Shown here: piece by piece, positions 25,901-40,240 of the stretch
How the letters are laid out: each line of letters starts with the position of its first letter
How positions within the stretch are numbered: the stretch's first letter is position 1
Assembly (NCBI GenBank): GCA_029204225.1
Contig: MU832183.1
Span: 1-64,000 of the forward strand
Reading direction: 5' to 3'
Source of the DNA: Diphasiastrum complanatum
Taxonomy: Eukaryota > Streptophyta > Lycopodiopsida > Lycopodiales > Lycopodiaceae
DNA: 64,000 bases
Notes under the pieces: generated by a model
Told to the model about the DNA's origin: nothing
Database searches by the model: none
What the model saw: only the letters and a program-made list of their open reading frames with translations
Position numbers and translations under genes: made by a program

Positions 25901-28900
25901 TGAAGAGGATATCAACTTTTCGGACACATTGATTTTCAAAAGCTATCTTTCTAGTTGCTATTTGATTGGTCAATCATGTGCCTAGTCCCCCAATATGAGG
26001 AGATTTTGTAACTTGCGAATGCTACATATTCAATTATAGGTACATCATTATACTGACTGGTACAACAAAGTCCTTTGAATAATTGGTTTATGGGTCCAAA
26101 AAATTGAAACTTAACTTGTTTAAGGATGCTTTGGTGGGCTACATCAGAAACCAGATGGACATAAACAGACAATCAGTTAACAAGCAAAGACATTAGGATC
26201 ACAACCTCAAACACACAGCAGCCCAAGGATTGAATGGCAAGCCAGAGTACTGGGATAAACCAAAGAGCTCCTATGGGTGAAATAAGCACATAACTGGCCA
26301 CCTGAGTAATTGGAAAATGTTTGTCATCCTCAAGTAGCTATATCTTTCATATTCAGGGTGAAGCCAGCCAAATCCATTGCATGTTTGTGGTCTCTGAATG
26401 CTTTTTTATACATATCAAAGTTAAGTCTAGGATGGTACCCCACATAACAAAGAAGATGTGCAATCTTCAACTTTATGGAGTTCGCCGACAAAGATTTTTG
26501 CTGTCAACTCCATCACGCATACTGCAGAGAAATGCTATGCCATCCCTACTCATTTTGTGAATACCCACGCGTAGGCACAAGTCACATACACAAACATATG
26601 TCCACATTAACTTTCATACATTTAAACTTTGTACAATGGCCAACATTCTGACTTTTTATCACTTCTCTGAAGGTGAACAGCAAAATCAGTCATCAAAGGG
26701 TAGACTTAGTCTGAGTTGAAGGTCAAAAAAACATTTGAATCTGGGAGTTAGTTATGGATGTCAAATTGGCAATGGCAGGGAGTTAAGGAAGCACAGTTAG
26801 AGAAAAGTTAGTGGGTGAGTTGGATTCCGGGGTGTTAATTCAGAACATTGGATGAGCCATGTCATATGGACCATCCCCATCTTAGCTGTCGGACCTTTAC
26901 TAGTACACTTCTCATGATTAACACTGATCGTGATCAGTGAAAGGGCCTTTCTTGAGTCCAGAAAAAGCCCTAATGCTAATCATTTGCATCAGTTTTAAAA
27001 TCCTCCTATCACCTGGAAGATGAATCAGAACAGGCCCTGAATATAGAAAGGACCATATCCAGCATTTTATACAGGAGTCTGTCACCAGAAAACATTTCAC
27101 TACTCTTTGCAAATTAAGGCCTCAAGAGTTTCTAAGCCCTTTTGTAAGCTTGGGATGGCCCCTTGTACTATTTGAATCATGAAAAGGATATCACAAGTAC
27201 CTTTATCACCAAAGCATTATTTCTGCTTGGTATATGACAGACAAAGAATAAGTGCTCGATTGACTCTATGTTCAATTGAAACACAAGAATGAATCTGTAT
27301 ATTCAACCTAAGGTATCTACCATAAAAAACTCACTTCACGATCGAATAATCTGCCACGCTCCCACTCGAGCTGTAGTAGGTGTCCAGCCTTATTGAGGTG
27401 AGGACGTACAGTCCAAAATGGTTCCGGACTGAAGCTGGTAATCTGCAAGTGGCGTTCTACACAGAAACCAAGAGTTGGCGTTTGACAAGGTCCATAGCTG
27501 AAAAGTCCAACCCAGCAATATGATCAGAGACTTCTTAAAGCTACACTCTCACTGGCCTTCCAGATGTAACATGGTCAAAAAAGGAAACTACCTTAAAAAT
27601 ATGAACAACCTACTTTAATAGCCATCAGAAAATATCAAAAGACGTAGGCCATACGAGATGACACTGGAGTCAAGGTTCCCATATTTGCCTTGAAAATAGC
27701 GCGTCTGAAAGCGTGTGAATGCAACGCCCACTTTCAGGTCAATCTCCTGACGTGCATCAACAGCAAGTGCCTCATTTTTGTTAGGTAGACCAAGATTATT
27801 CATAGCATTTACTATATCCTTCTGACTTATTGCAGAAAATCGAGCACGATATACTTGCTGCCCAGCTCCCTTTCGCATCATAGGCAAAACACTGTCCATG
27901 ACTGAAGTTTCAAAACACACAAATTGCAGCTTACTCAGAATGTATCATTGAGCATCATGAAAGTTATGCATCAAAACATTCTATGGTTTCTATACAAAGA
28001 GTATATTGGCTGCACAACTCTATCACTGACAAAGAAACATGAAATCAAAGAAAATTTCAAATATTCTGAAGAGACTACTTATAATCAAAATCCATAAAGC
28101 TTTCAATTCCAAGAATCATGGGGGCTAGCGTCATAATCTGAAAATCAATTCATGGAAGTCACTTAATCATTTAAAAATACAAACAAAGCTTAACTACTTC
28201 ATGTTCGTCATATATTTGGTTGTTTGTTGTTTTTGTTGTTTGTGGCGGAGAAGCAAAATTGGTAGTCTCATACTGAGCTTTGATTCAGAAGATTTGAGCA
28301 AGTACTGATTGGAATGCAATAAAGAGGTAGCTACAAAAACAACTATAGAACTCAGATCAAGTATTAAGAAATAAGTATGTTGAAATGTTCAATGTAAGAA
28401 TATAGGTAAGCAACCGCAGGCTGCAGTCAGCTGCTTCCAATGTACTTGTATGTGCTTTCAAGTTTAATCGGGGATTAAGCTTTTGCATTCAAAGATACAG
28501 TACACAAAACTTCCTCTCTTCTACTGGCTATCTTGTCTTGGCAAGCATTCAAAAACCTTTTGATCCTCACAGAAAAACCATCATTCGGAAGCCATAGGAA
28601 TAGTATTGTGTGCCCATGCTAGTTCCACCATTGATCCAAGGAGATCCAAGGAATCCTAAATAGTAAACACTTGGTTCTATCAATATTTCCCATCTGACCT
28701 TGTTTTGATGATCAACTGAGTAGCCATAATGCATAACTTTCTAAACGAAATCCTCTTTCCAACAAATATAGGTATGGAATATATGCACTTTGGCAATCCT
28801 CCACAAAATGTTCCAATTTTACTGATACAAAAACTTGGGAAGTTTCAAAGGCCTATTGACCTTAGATTAATTCCCATTGGAAGCACGTTGTAATTGATAC

Positions 28901-31900
28901 TTGGCATAGTACATACCGAAACATGAGATATAGTTGTTAATATTTTTGCAGAACTCAAAGCATTTATTCTTAGCAGTAAGCCCTGTTTACATGTACAGAA
29001 CGTGCTTAAAAATTAATTAATATTTTCAATTTTTTATGTGATAAAAAATGTATCCTACAAAATGATGACCATTGCAATGTATCCTTCTGTTTGTTGTCAA
29101 CATAAGGTACTGCCTTGACTTGAATATTTGCATACTTTTTTCAACAAGACATTTTCTTGGCATAACATTTCCTCTACAACATACCCAACTGGCAACAAGA
29201 AATATATGAAAACAAGATTATCAAGATAAAAGTTCAGAAATACAAGCCAGCGATAGAGCTTACCCTCAAAGCATATGTTTTCACCCTCCCGGTCACAATC
29301 AAGCCAAAGCACCAAATAATCACTTCCACGACCTTCTTGTTGAAGATGTTTACAGACATGCGCCTAATATATACGCAATAACAGTACATATTATCACACA
29401 TAAAAATAAGCATGCCTATCTTTTTCATAAAGAGGAGAATTTTAAGAATTCAATAAAAGCAAGCAAATTGATCATATGGTAATTTTGCAAGCTTTAACCA
29501 TAGCTTCATTCAAGGTTTTATTGGTGAACATGGAAAAATGTAGCGAGTTACACCTATTGATAGATTGCAACCTTGCACTTCATAGACTCACTAACACTCC
29601 AGTATAAACACTCCAAGCATGCATGATGCAGTAGCACTCCATTAAACGAAATAAATGGCTACAAGATATTTGGTAAAGAGGACTGTATTGGGTGTCCCCC
29701 TCTTGATGGGGGAAACTTCAGCCTTGTGTGGCCTTTCAATTACACTAAACTCTTCACTTCACTCGCTGGTGTATCTGAATGGCTGGAACACTTTCCATTT
29801 TTTTGCGACCTTTAATTGGCTCTACTTGCCACATCCAGAAGATCCTTATATGCTGATTTTTCACAGCAGTAACTACTCTCCTGTTCAAGAGTCCAAGATA
29901 TCTCTTCTTTTCACAAGAATAAGCCCTCCTACCAATCTGTTAGATTTAGGACTGCTGCATCTAGAATCTTATCATCTAGTGCAAACAGTTTGCATTGATT
30001 TTCCAGTGATGGCCAGTGATAGACAAAGGTGTAAACTGTGTAACATCAGGAAAAAATCTTGAACCAGAGCAATAGACTTTATATTGGCTTGCTGCACCTG
30101 GAAGAATATTTCACATTACTTTCTGGATAAGCCTTGTTTTCTATGGTGGCACTACTAAAAAACAATTATGACCCCAACCCTACAATCTAATGTGGCCGAG
30201 CTTTAGACTTGTAATTAAGTTGTTCTAACGAAGAGCCTTTATCTGCAGTGATTTCCTTGAATGTCAAGTTTTCAAAACAAAGTCAGAGAATAACAAACAG
30301 GTCTGAAATGAAGAGTCAAAAGTGCGGTGCACTTCACATTCAAACTCTTTCCCTAGTATTGACTAAGAAAATTCATCAGCTCAAGACAGATGCCCCCCTA
30401 TGTGCTTTTAGCACATCATATACCTTAGGAATCATGGGTTAAATCAGCATAAAAACTGCAGGTTGATTTAATTTTTTGCCCCTAACATCATATTAAGAGA
30501 CAGGAAAAGAATGTCAAGCAAAGGGTTTGAGAAGACACCATCACTACTAAGAAAACTCAAAAGCACACATCACACACAATATAGTATCATGACAGGTTTT
30601 GCAGACAACCAGTAGTATGACGAGTAAAATGTGTATGGCCACAAGCTGGAGCTTTGTGAACATATTCACCTGCCAGAAAAGTAACTGCAATGCAAACTGT
30701 TGAATGAGTTGTTGTGGATAACAACTATGCATACGGGCCATAGACTGTAACTCAGAAGCCCGTTCCAAATATATAAGGCCGGAATGTACTGTACATTCTG
30801 TACAGTACGTTCCAGCATGTACGCTCCAGAATGTGCTAGAAAGAAATTAGATGTTTAAAAACTCTGCAGGGAATCTGATTTCCAGAACTTTTTTTGACAT
30901 TTTGGGAAGTGCGCCTAGCTGAAAGAGGGCGACTGATTGAGGGATGAATCTGCTGGCCAGATTTTCGAATAGCGGTTTGTGGTTTGTTATTGTATCAAAT
31001 TGCATGATAATGTTATGGTTGCCATTGGGTAAGTTTTCTCCGTACAAGGTTTTTTGAAGTTCTTTTCTATGTTGAGCACACCTAGATCATTTTTCTTGCA
31101 TTTAGTTTCTTTCCACTTGTATTCATCTATACTCACCTATTTCTTTTTGCTTTGCAAGTTTCGTTAGATTTTTTGGAATCTTGCTACATAGGCTAGAGTT
31201 AGGGTTTTTTGGAGAAACTCTTTAGGGTTACGGGTTTAGGGTTTAGGGTTATTTGCTTTGGTTTTAGGGCTTAGTGTTTGGTGTTTACTATTTAGAGATT
31301 TTTGTTTTGGGGTGGTTTAGGGTTTGTATTTTGGGTTTTTTGGTTTAGGATTCGTCATGCCTTGGTCACAGCCCTCCAGCCGTCGGCCAGTAGTTGCCAC
31401 CCTGAGCATTCTTGAGAGGATCAGGCAGGTAGGTGTTTCCGCCTTTGCCTCCACAAACTGACCATACACATCTGACACACCTCGCACCACTTCCAACCCT
31501 CCTGACAATCCTTCCACACCCGCTGCACCCAACATACCTCCAGATCATCTGCACTAACAGACCCAACACATCAGGAACTGTCCCACCTACAACAGTGTCA
31601 TCATCCCACTTTCCTCAAACCCAGGGCCAGCCGACGATGAATCATGATGCAACTAACAGAGCATTGGCTGACATGTTCTATGGCGTAAATCTGCCATTCA
31701 CCATAACAGACACCCACCTATTTAGAGATGCCATTGTTATAGCTACGTGCACCCTTGCTTATAAACTCCCGACCACTAAAGCTTTCTGCACCACACACCT
31801 TAGAGTAGCATACGACTATGTTGATATCCAGTTGCAAAACTTAGGTCCGGTTGCTAGGATCATAGATTCGTGAGAAGCAAGTCTTTCTCGGAAGTTGTTA

Positions 31901-33008
31901 AGGTATTGGAATGAACGTTCTTGATCCGCATGAATAACAGAGATCAAGAAAGATGAAGGCAAAGATGCTGCTGGATTATTCAGAGTTAAAGGAAGAGCTA
32001 CAGTAGTTCACCAAGAATAGGATTTGATGGGAAGATAGGAACTACCACATGCATAGAAGGTGAAGGAGAAGGAGATGTTAGCACTCACACACACCAAGAC
32101 TAGCATAAGAGATTAAGAGAGCTCAAATTATGGAAGAATGAGCAAAGCTCTATACAATGGAATTAATCAATGGTGGGGCGCCAGCCTACTTAAATACTTT
32201 CTCTATGGCTTGCGAAAAGCCAAAAGCCAAAAAGTAAAAGCTTATTACTATCTATTTTTGGGTAAAGACCCATAATGATTTACTAGGTAATAAAACCAAG
32301 TTCTACACTTGTAGTAGTGCACCCACCTACATGCATGAATACCTATATGGTCTCTAAATTTTACTATAAGTAGAAATGGCCACAGGCATGGCCAAACTAA
32401 CAGGGGTACAAATTAAACATGAATTCCTAAAAAGGTCAAGAACAATACAACCTCAGCAATGGAGTCTAGAGCAGGCATGAATCTGGTCGCAACTAGATTT
32501 GAGCGCTAGGGCACCATGGAGCAAGCCTGCCAACCGCTAGGGCACGGCCATTGCATAGTTGCCATGGAACGGGAACGAAATGGGAACGTGACCCCTGGGA
32601 ACGAGAACCTTTTCAGGAACTTGGGAACGCGGGAACGTGGGAACGCCACGTCATTAGATATAAGTTTGAAACAGTGCTCAGGAAAACCGGCAAAGTGTAG
32701 AAATGGAACAGGCCTTATTTCTCAAAAACGAGTTGATGGGATTTTTGTATAGGCATATAAACCCTTTTATGGGTAACAGTCAACAAAAAACTGAGAAGCT
32801 TCAAAAACAGCAGGCTTTATTAGAAGATTTTGCTTTTGCTACTTGGAAATGCATTCCCACCCCTGGGAATGTGCCTGGGAATGTGTTCCCATTGCTACCG
32901 GGATGTTCCCACCTGGGAATGCATTCTCAGGAAAGCTTGGTAGGTGGGAACGTGGGGAACGCATTCCCAGGGAGTGGGAACACGTTCCTAGTAACTATGG
33001 GCCATGGG

Positions 33009-33090
<82 letters not shown>

Positions 33091-36000
33091 GAGACTTCGG
33101 GCAACTACATGGTGGGGTATTTTTCGGGACCTCACACCTGTTCTAATGAGGCTCGTACTTTGCATCCTCTCACAGGTAGTTACCATAGGCGTTAATTTAG
33201 CTCATCATTGTCTTTTTGCCTCTATGGTAGTGTTTTCGAGAAATGTTTAACTAATCATGTTGTGCATGCTTTTGGATTCAAGACTGCTCGACATCACCAT
33301 GCGAGAGAAACTGGAGTAATTGGGCGCTTGTTCACACGAAAAAGTGCAACAGATTATCAGTGGAGCAATGCGAGAGCTTGGTGTTCTATAACACCAACGA
33401 CAAATTACTTTGCTGCATTGGGGGGGCTCTCTCTCCATCTTGGAGGTGAGCCCAAATAATTGTGTCATGGCTCCTGAGGATGGGACAAAGCCGGCTATGC
33501 CAGAGGAGGACATCATGGCAAACATTTACAAGGACGTTCACTAGGATGCGCTTCGCCAGAGATGAGTCATTAGGCTTCCAAGACCCCCGCTACTCCAACC
33601 AAGGTATTCCCAATGCAACACCCCAATCTGTTGCACCTACTGAGGTACTGAAATCCAATGTTTTCAAGTTATCAAATACCGGAATGTATAGTTGTACTAG
33701 TTACTAGATTTACGAATGTGCTTGCTTTTTGCATATACTGACCTAGTGTCCTCAATGTGTGGGAGGATCAATTTGCAGGTCCTTTGCCCATCAGAGGATG
33801 TGGACCATGGGCAACAGGAGGAGGCGGTGGACTTTGACTTCACACACATTTCCCCTACCCCCTCTACTATACGGCTCATTGATCCAAATGCAGAAACCCA
33901 AGCCAAGCCAGACGATACAAAGTTGGATTTATTGTTGGATGCTATGTTGAGCACGGGGGGACTTTTTAATGGCAGGATCACTCGCAGTGCATAAGCTATT
34001 GGTAGATCCAACAGCAGGCCGAGCCTAGCTGACTTGTATTTGAGACCAAACAGGAGCCAACAGCACATGTCCCTAGCACATCCATCACACCACCAAGACC
34101 TTGGGGCAGGGGTAAGGGCAAGCCTAGAGGATCAGGTGTCGGATCTAGCAGGGCAAGAGTCAATCTACTAGAGGTAGAGGTAGACGCATGCTTGGTCAAC
34201 TAGTCGTCGCCTTGCTAGATGTCAAAGAGCGTTCCCACTTAGGCTCAAACGACAACATCGCACCCTAGGATTTTACTTTCAATACTATCTAATCAAATAT
34301 GCAATGATTTCTCATGTATCGTGTATACAACAAACACACAACTCTTTTATGGATGTAGTATTTACATTAACGGCTCATTCAAAATCTTATTTTCAATATG
34401 TGGTTTTAATGCTTATGTCTTTAATATTTGGCTCATGTAGTTTGAAGGATAAGATGTATCTGTAAATTATTTTTACATGGTTTTAGTTGATTCATTGAAT
34501 TTCATCTATCATAAATCAAATGAATCTTTTTATGGCTCATTAAATTTTTGTGGTTTTTTGGTATCCCTAAGAGCCTCTAAAGGCATCCCTTTGAAAAACT
34601 AAACCTCCAAATTTAAAATTTTATTGATATATAATACTTTTTTTTCCTGCCTCGTTCCGTTCCAGAACAAGCAACTATGGACTATTACAAAGTCTTAAGG
34701 TACTTCATTATTACCTGTTTGCAAGGCAGTACAACTATGCATACGAGCCATCACCTATAGTAAAGTCTTAAGGTACTTAATACCTGTTTGCAAGGCAATA
34801 CAACTAGTAACCTCTAGCTAAAAGAAAATAAGATCATGAAACGCTAATACACTATGAAAAGAGCTTACAAACTGTTTGGCTTCTTTAAATCTTACCAGCA
34901 AATTGAAATCATGATCAAATTATTGAACTTCAAAGGACCTAACATAGACCTTATCATCAGCCATTACCTTCATTTCCTACTAGGTGATAATTAGTATCAA
35001 GAGATAAGTCCAACCTTGTAAGTTTCCTAAAAGAAAAACCAAGCACAAGACTGCACTACAGAAGATACTAACAATCTGCTAGCCTATTATACAAACTCTG
35101 CTATCAATGTAACCACCAAATAGATATTATTGTAACATACAAAGAGCTGCAGGAAGGTATAGATGCTTGAACAATTACCTTAGGATTGGCTTCAGATTTT
35201 AGAGTTGGAGCCTGAAAAAGGCTGAAAGGATCAGTTGTATCCCAGTTTTGATAGTTCGAAGGAAAATCAATGCTACATGGTACCAGACAAAGAATTAATG
35301 AAATAACAACACATATTCTAATAACAAATCTCAAATTAAAAAAAGCCTTCCTTGTAAATCATTGCAAGGAAGATGAATTATTCATTAGCTATGACTATAA
35401 TCATCCATTGTCATCTATTATACAAAATGTAATGAACTCTCTTTTTGTAAATCAACAACTTAAACATGGACACAGCTTGCTAGTTTGCCTCTTAGTTTAT
35501 CTCAAATCATGTATTTTGGCATCAAAAAGTAAAACAGTTCAAGAGGCACCACTTATTCTCTATCGTTTTAAAACACTGCTCACTAAATAGGTTTAAATAT
35601 AGTACAATTTTAGCAAAAAAATCCTGAGGTATTAACAGAATAAACCAAACGAGAACAAAATTATTTATATGTTCCAGCATGATCTCGAAAGCTTGTTAAA
35701 ATTTATATTCAAAACGTTTCGGCAGTCCTATTACGAGCCCATTTCTACGATTGTAGAGCATTCAAGTTTAGCATGGTTACATTGGGCTTATTTTCTATAT
35801 ATGGAGACAGTTAAACCTTAAAGGGACTCATAATCACATGCTTTGTTTTCAAAGGTGGCTTTGGCTTTTCTTGTATGTTCTAAGTTCTAAGCTACACCAT
35901 GCCTTGGGTACCTGTCTCAACCCATAGTCAAGGTTGTCAGGGAACGGGAACGAAATGGAAACGTGCCCCCTGGGAAAGGGAATGTTTTCAAGAACTTGGG

Positions 36001-39000
36001 AACGTGGGAACGCCACGTCACTAAATATAAGTTTGAAACATTGCTCAGGAAAACCGGCAAAGTGTAGGAATGGAACTGGCCTTGTTTCTCAAAAACGAGT
36101 ATCTTGATACTTTTGATGGGTTTTTGTATAGGCATATGAACCCTTTTATGGATAACAGTCAACAAAAAACTGAGAAGCTTCAAAAAAAGCAGGTTTTATT
36201 AGAAGATTTTGCTTTTGCTACTTGGGAACGGGTTCCCACCCTTGGGAATGTGTTTGGGAACGCATTCCCACCCCTGGGAACGCGTTCCCACTGCTATGGG
36301 AACGTGTTCCCGGGAACAACTGGTAGGTGGGACCGGGGGAACGCGTTCCCTGGTAACTATGCCCATAATACCATACTTGCATAACGTGTTCCAGAACACA
36401 TTCTGGGATTTTGGCCCGGAACGCTACATGTTCTGCCAGCCCAGCATTTTAGGAACGTGTTCCGCCAGCCCAGCATTCCGGAATGCTAATATAATATATG
36501 TAATAGATATATATAACATATGTATATTATCATAAATAACATATAAATTATAAAAACACATATAAAAGTGTTTTTTTGCCCTAAAACCAAAAATCTAAGT
36601 TTAAAAAAGATTTCCAACTATTTAATAATTCAAAACATAAAAACCAACAAAAGATGCCTGTTCCATTCCTATACTTTGTCAACTTTTCTCTAAACTGGCT
36701 TTCCAACAATTTCACTGGCTCTTCTGAACTCCGCCAATTTCACTGGCTGTCCAACAATTTCACTGCCAATTGTACAGTGTGCACAATATAACATCAGATC
36801 CCCCATAAAATTTACTGCAGTTTGAATTCCATATTGCAAACAAAAAACAATTCTAGCCGCATTGGAAACTTTATAAGTGCAGATAATCCACAGTTCTCTG
36901 CTAGAGAGCGAACTAATGTAGGAAGCCTACCTTCCTTTCAAAATTGCATCCAGATGCAATATTTCCTGAAGATATGTTGCTGAGTTGGCGTTAAAGCAAT
37001 GATTATTGCTTGACTCTAAGAACACAAATAAGAGAGCAGAGGATGACGATCGCAAGAAAGTGTGTCTCCCTTGTGTGTTCCTTACATAATCTTTAGTCCC
37101 TTCCTAACATAAATTGTTTACCTATGCACCATGAATATGCCAACACATGTTTATGCTCAAGCCTACCTATCTGAAATCCCAATGTCCTTTTGTTGATGTG
37201 GGAAAATCCTGATTGGATAACAAAGGCTTGGTTAACCGACATGGCACCCTCATTCTTAACAATTCGCCAGAAAACGATAATGTCGTTATGAAGTTGTTAC
37301 AAGACTTTAACGATCCTGTCAAATTGCTTGCTTGTAATGACACCTTCCTGCTGATCCAACGGTCTAGAGACCACATGCATGATGAAACCAATTCCATGGG
37401 CGACTGCCTTTATGAGTCATTTACAACAGCATCATACTCTACTCGTAATTACATCTTTACAGGTTTATCTTTTAACTCACATTCTCATCATTCACAGGTA
37501 ATTATCTTCTTACAAGAAGTATTATGTTTATATATCCTTTCATCATTTCCAAAACCTACTTGTATTTTAGAATTCTTCCTAGAATTCCTTAGTTTATCTC
37601 AGATGGTTAGTCAACCACGTAACCTGCTTCTATTTTTCCTCTTACGACTGCCTATCTTACAACCCATTGTTCCAGCTATATAATCAGCTAATCTCTTATC
37701 CACCTTTACAAATGTTATTCAACCTTTTCGTTTCTTCCATTGCAAGTTCCTGATATGTATTTTGAAAATAATAATGCTACTATTCCTAATTTGTAACAGT
37801 TAATGAAGCAAAACTGAATACACTTAGCCTATACATTTTAACCTTTTCCTGCTTGTTATATCTATGATTAAGCTAAAAATACCGAGTCGTTCTTCTCATT
37901 GTAAGGAGTCGTTCAAACAGTACTTTATGACTCATTTCCTCCTATTAAATCAGCTGGAAAAATTTTCCAATCCGTAAGAAAATTTACCTCCTGCAAGATC
38001 ACATAAGCTGCCTTCACCAAGAGACTAGTCTCCGTTTTCTCCAAACATTTCTTGGAAACTCTATCATGGACCAAATTATACGATTGTTCGATTGATGACT
38101 CCTTGATTTCAAAATCAATTGCTTTTTCTGAATATGTTTACCAGACTGAGGAATTTACCATACGCCAAATATTGTATCGTGTCACAATGCCATGATTCTT
38201 CAATTGAGGTAACCAAAAACAGCTGCGTGTCTGGAAACCCATCCACATTTTCGATCTCATCTCCTACTGTTATTCAATCAACTATGATATGTACTCGGCC
38301 TAGATGAATTCTACTTGCAAAATCAAACACGTGTTCTTTCCGTAATCAATAGTTTATTGATCATGTATAACAAAGGTTGATATGAAGATAAACATAAATT
38401 ACTGTCCCAAGCAAATATTCCGAAAGTTCCTTACTGCAAATCATAGTTGCATAATGGAACCGCGAATCACGGTTCGAATCAAGGTTTGAACCGTGATTCG
38501 CAGATCTTTTTTAGGGTTTAGAGAATCGTTATTTTTTTTTGGGATATGTTTGCATCTGAGACACCTCATCTATTTTTTGTGATCCTCTTGGAATCTGCTT
38601 GTCTGAATCTGCAATGTAATACTGATCAGTGAAGCAATTTGGGACAAACCTGGACGAAGATCAGATCAGAAACCTGAACAGAAAGCAGGAACCAAAAAAT
38701 TACAGAATCAAAACTCATTGTCAAGAATCGAAAAATTGAAGCTTAACTGGATACATTGAAATCAATGTGCAAAAAATCCAACATTGAAATCTGCAAAAAT
38801 GCTGTTAATCATGAATCGTAGCCGTGCTGCAAAAATCAGGATCGTGATTCTGAACAACAATTCTCTTCAGCAAATTGCGATTAGCTGAATCGCGATTTGT
38901 GAATCGCAAAACACTGCTGCAAATCATAGATGCGCAGACAATTCTAGAATTGCAATTCACAGAGAAAAAAATTGTAATTACATGCAATATGGGTGTCAAT

Positions 39001-40185
39001 AGAAAGAGAAAACATAGAGGATTACGAATGAATGGGTTTCCAGTAGTTTCAAGTCCATTTCCGGGCAATTAGGTGAGATCTTGTTTATATGAAATGAACT
39101 ATGTACGCCATAAGCTTGACCCAACTGGCAGCAGATCAAATGGGTTTCCAATAGTTTCAGCTGCATAACTAATTTAGCAAAAAGCATTGAGAAAAAAAAA
39201 ACAAAGAAAATTGGCAATTTGCTGCAAATATCAAACTTAGAGCTCCTCTCTCTATAGTGGAATAATTAGCTTCCACTGTTGCCAATATTTTAGTTGCATA
39301 GTATAGGATGGTCATAACTTTTCTCTTCACTAGGCGGTGCTAAAACACAACGCACTGCATACTGTGACACATCTGCATGAATTTGAAATCATTTACTCCA
39401 ATCTAGTGGCCTCATAATTGGCCACGTTAAGGACTCTAAATGCCTTATACCTCTCTATAGCAATCTTATATACTACCCCTCTCTTGAGTACATACAGGAC
39501 TCGCGTACACTCTACATGACCATAATTATAAGCATATCGTCTGTGATACCTAGTCATTCCCAAAAACTTTTCCAGCTGAGTAGTATTCTTGGGGACTCTC
39601 ATCTTTGAGTACTATCTTTTCTGGATCAAAGAAAAACTGCATTGACATATCATAGATGCATCAAATTCTGGAGCATACAGTCTGTGATCACATTCCGGAA
39701 TGTAGAGCTCCGGAACATTTTTTTTCTTCCGGTTTTAGTTGTAAATTTTTTTAGGTGTCTTAGTTAAAAAAGACCTAGAAAGTTCAAAAAAACAATGAAA
39801 GATATTAGTTATTAGGAATACTAAATAGATTATACACGTAGTTGCATCAAAATCAACTTTGCTTTGCTACATTTTTCAATCATGCAAGGCATTGAGTAAC
39901 ATGTTACAATGAACAACCCTTCTACATCTACACTCTATGGCACCTTCAAAAGTTCATATTATTAGATTGGTAGAACGTAAGCCTATAGTTAATGAGAGTC
40001 TGAATTCTGAGCTAGAGAAATGAAGAGATGTCCAGTTGAACATGTAAATGGTCTATGTACCATATAATTTTGTTAGATTTGTTTTAGCTATGTTGCTTTG
40101 ACGGCATTGATCCATCTTGTTGCCATCTTATCTAATGTACCGGTTCATGTTATACGCCTTTTGGCATGAAAAAGACGTTAATACA

Positions 40186-40240
<55 letters not shown>

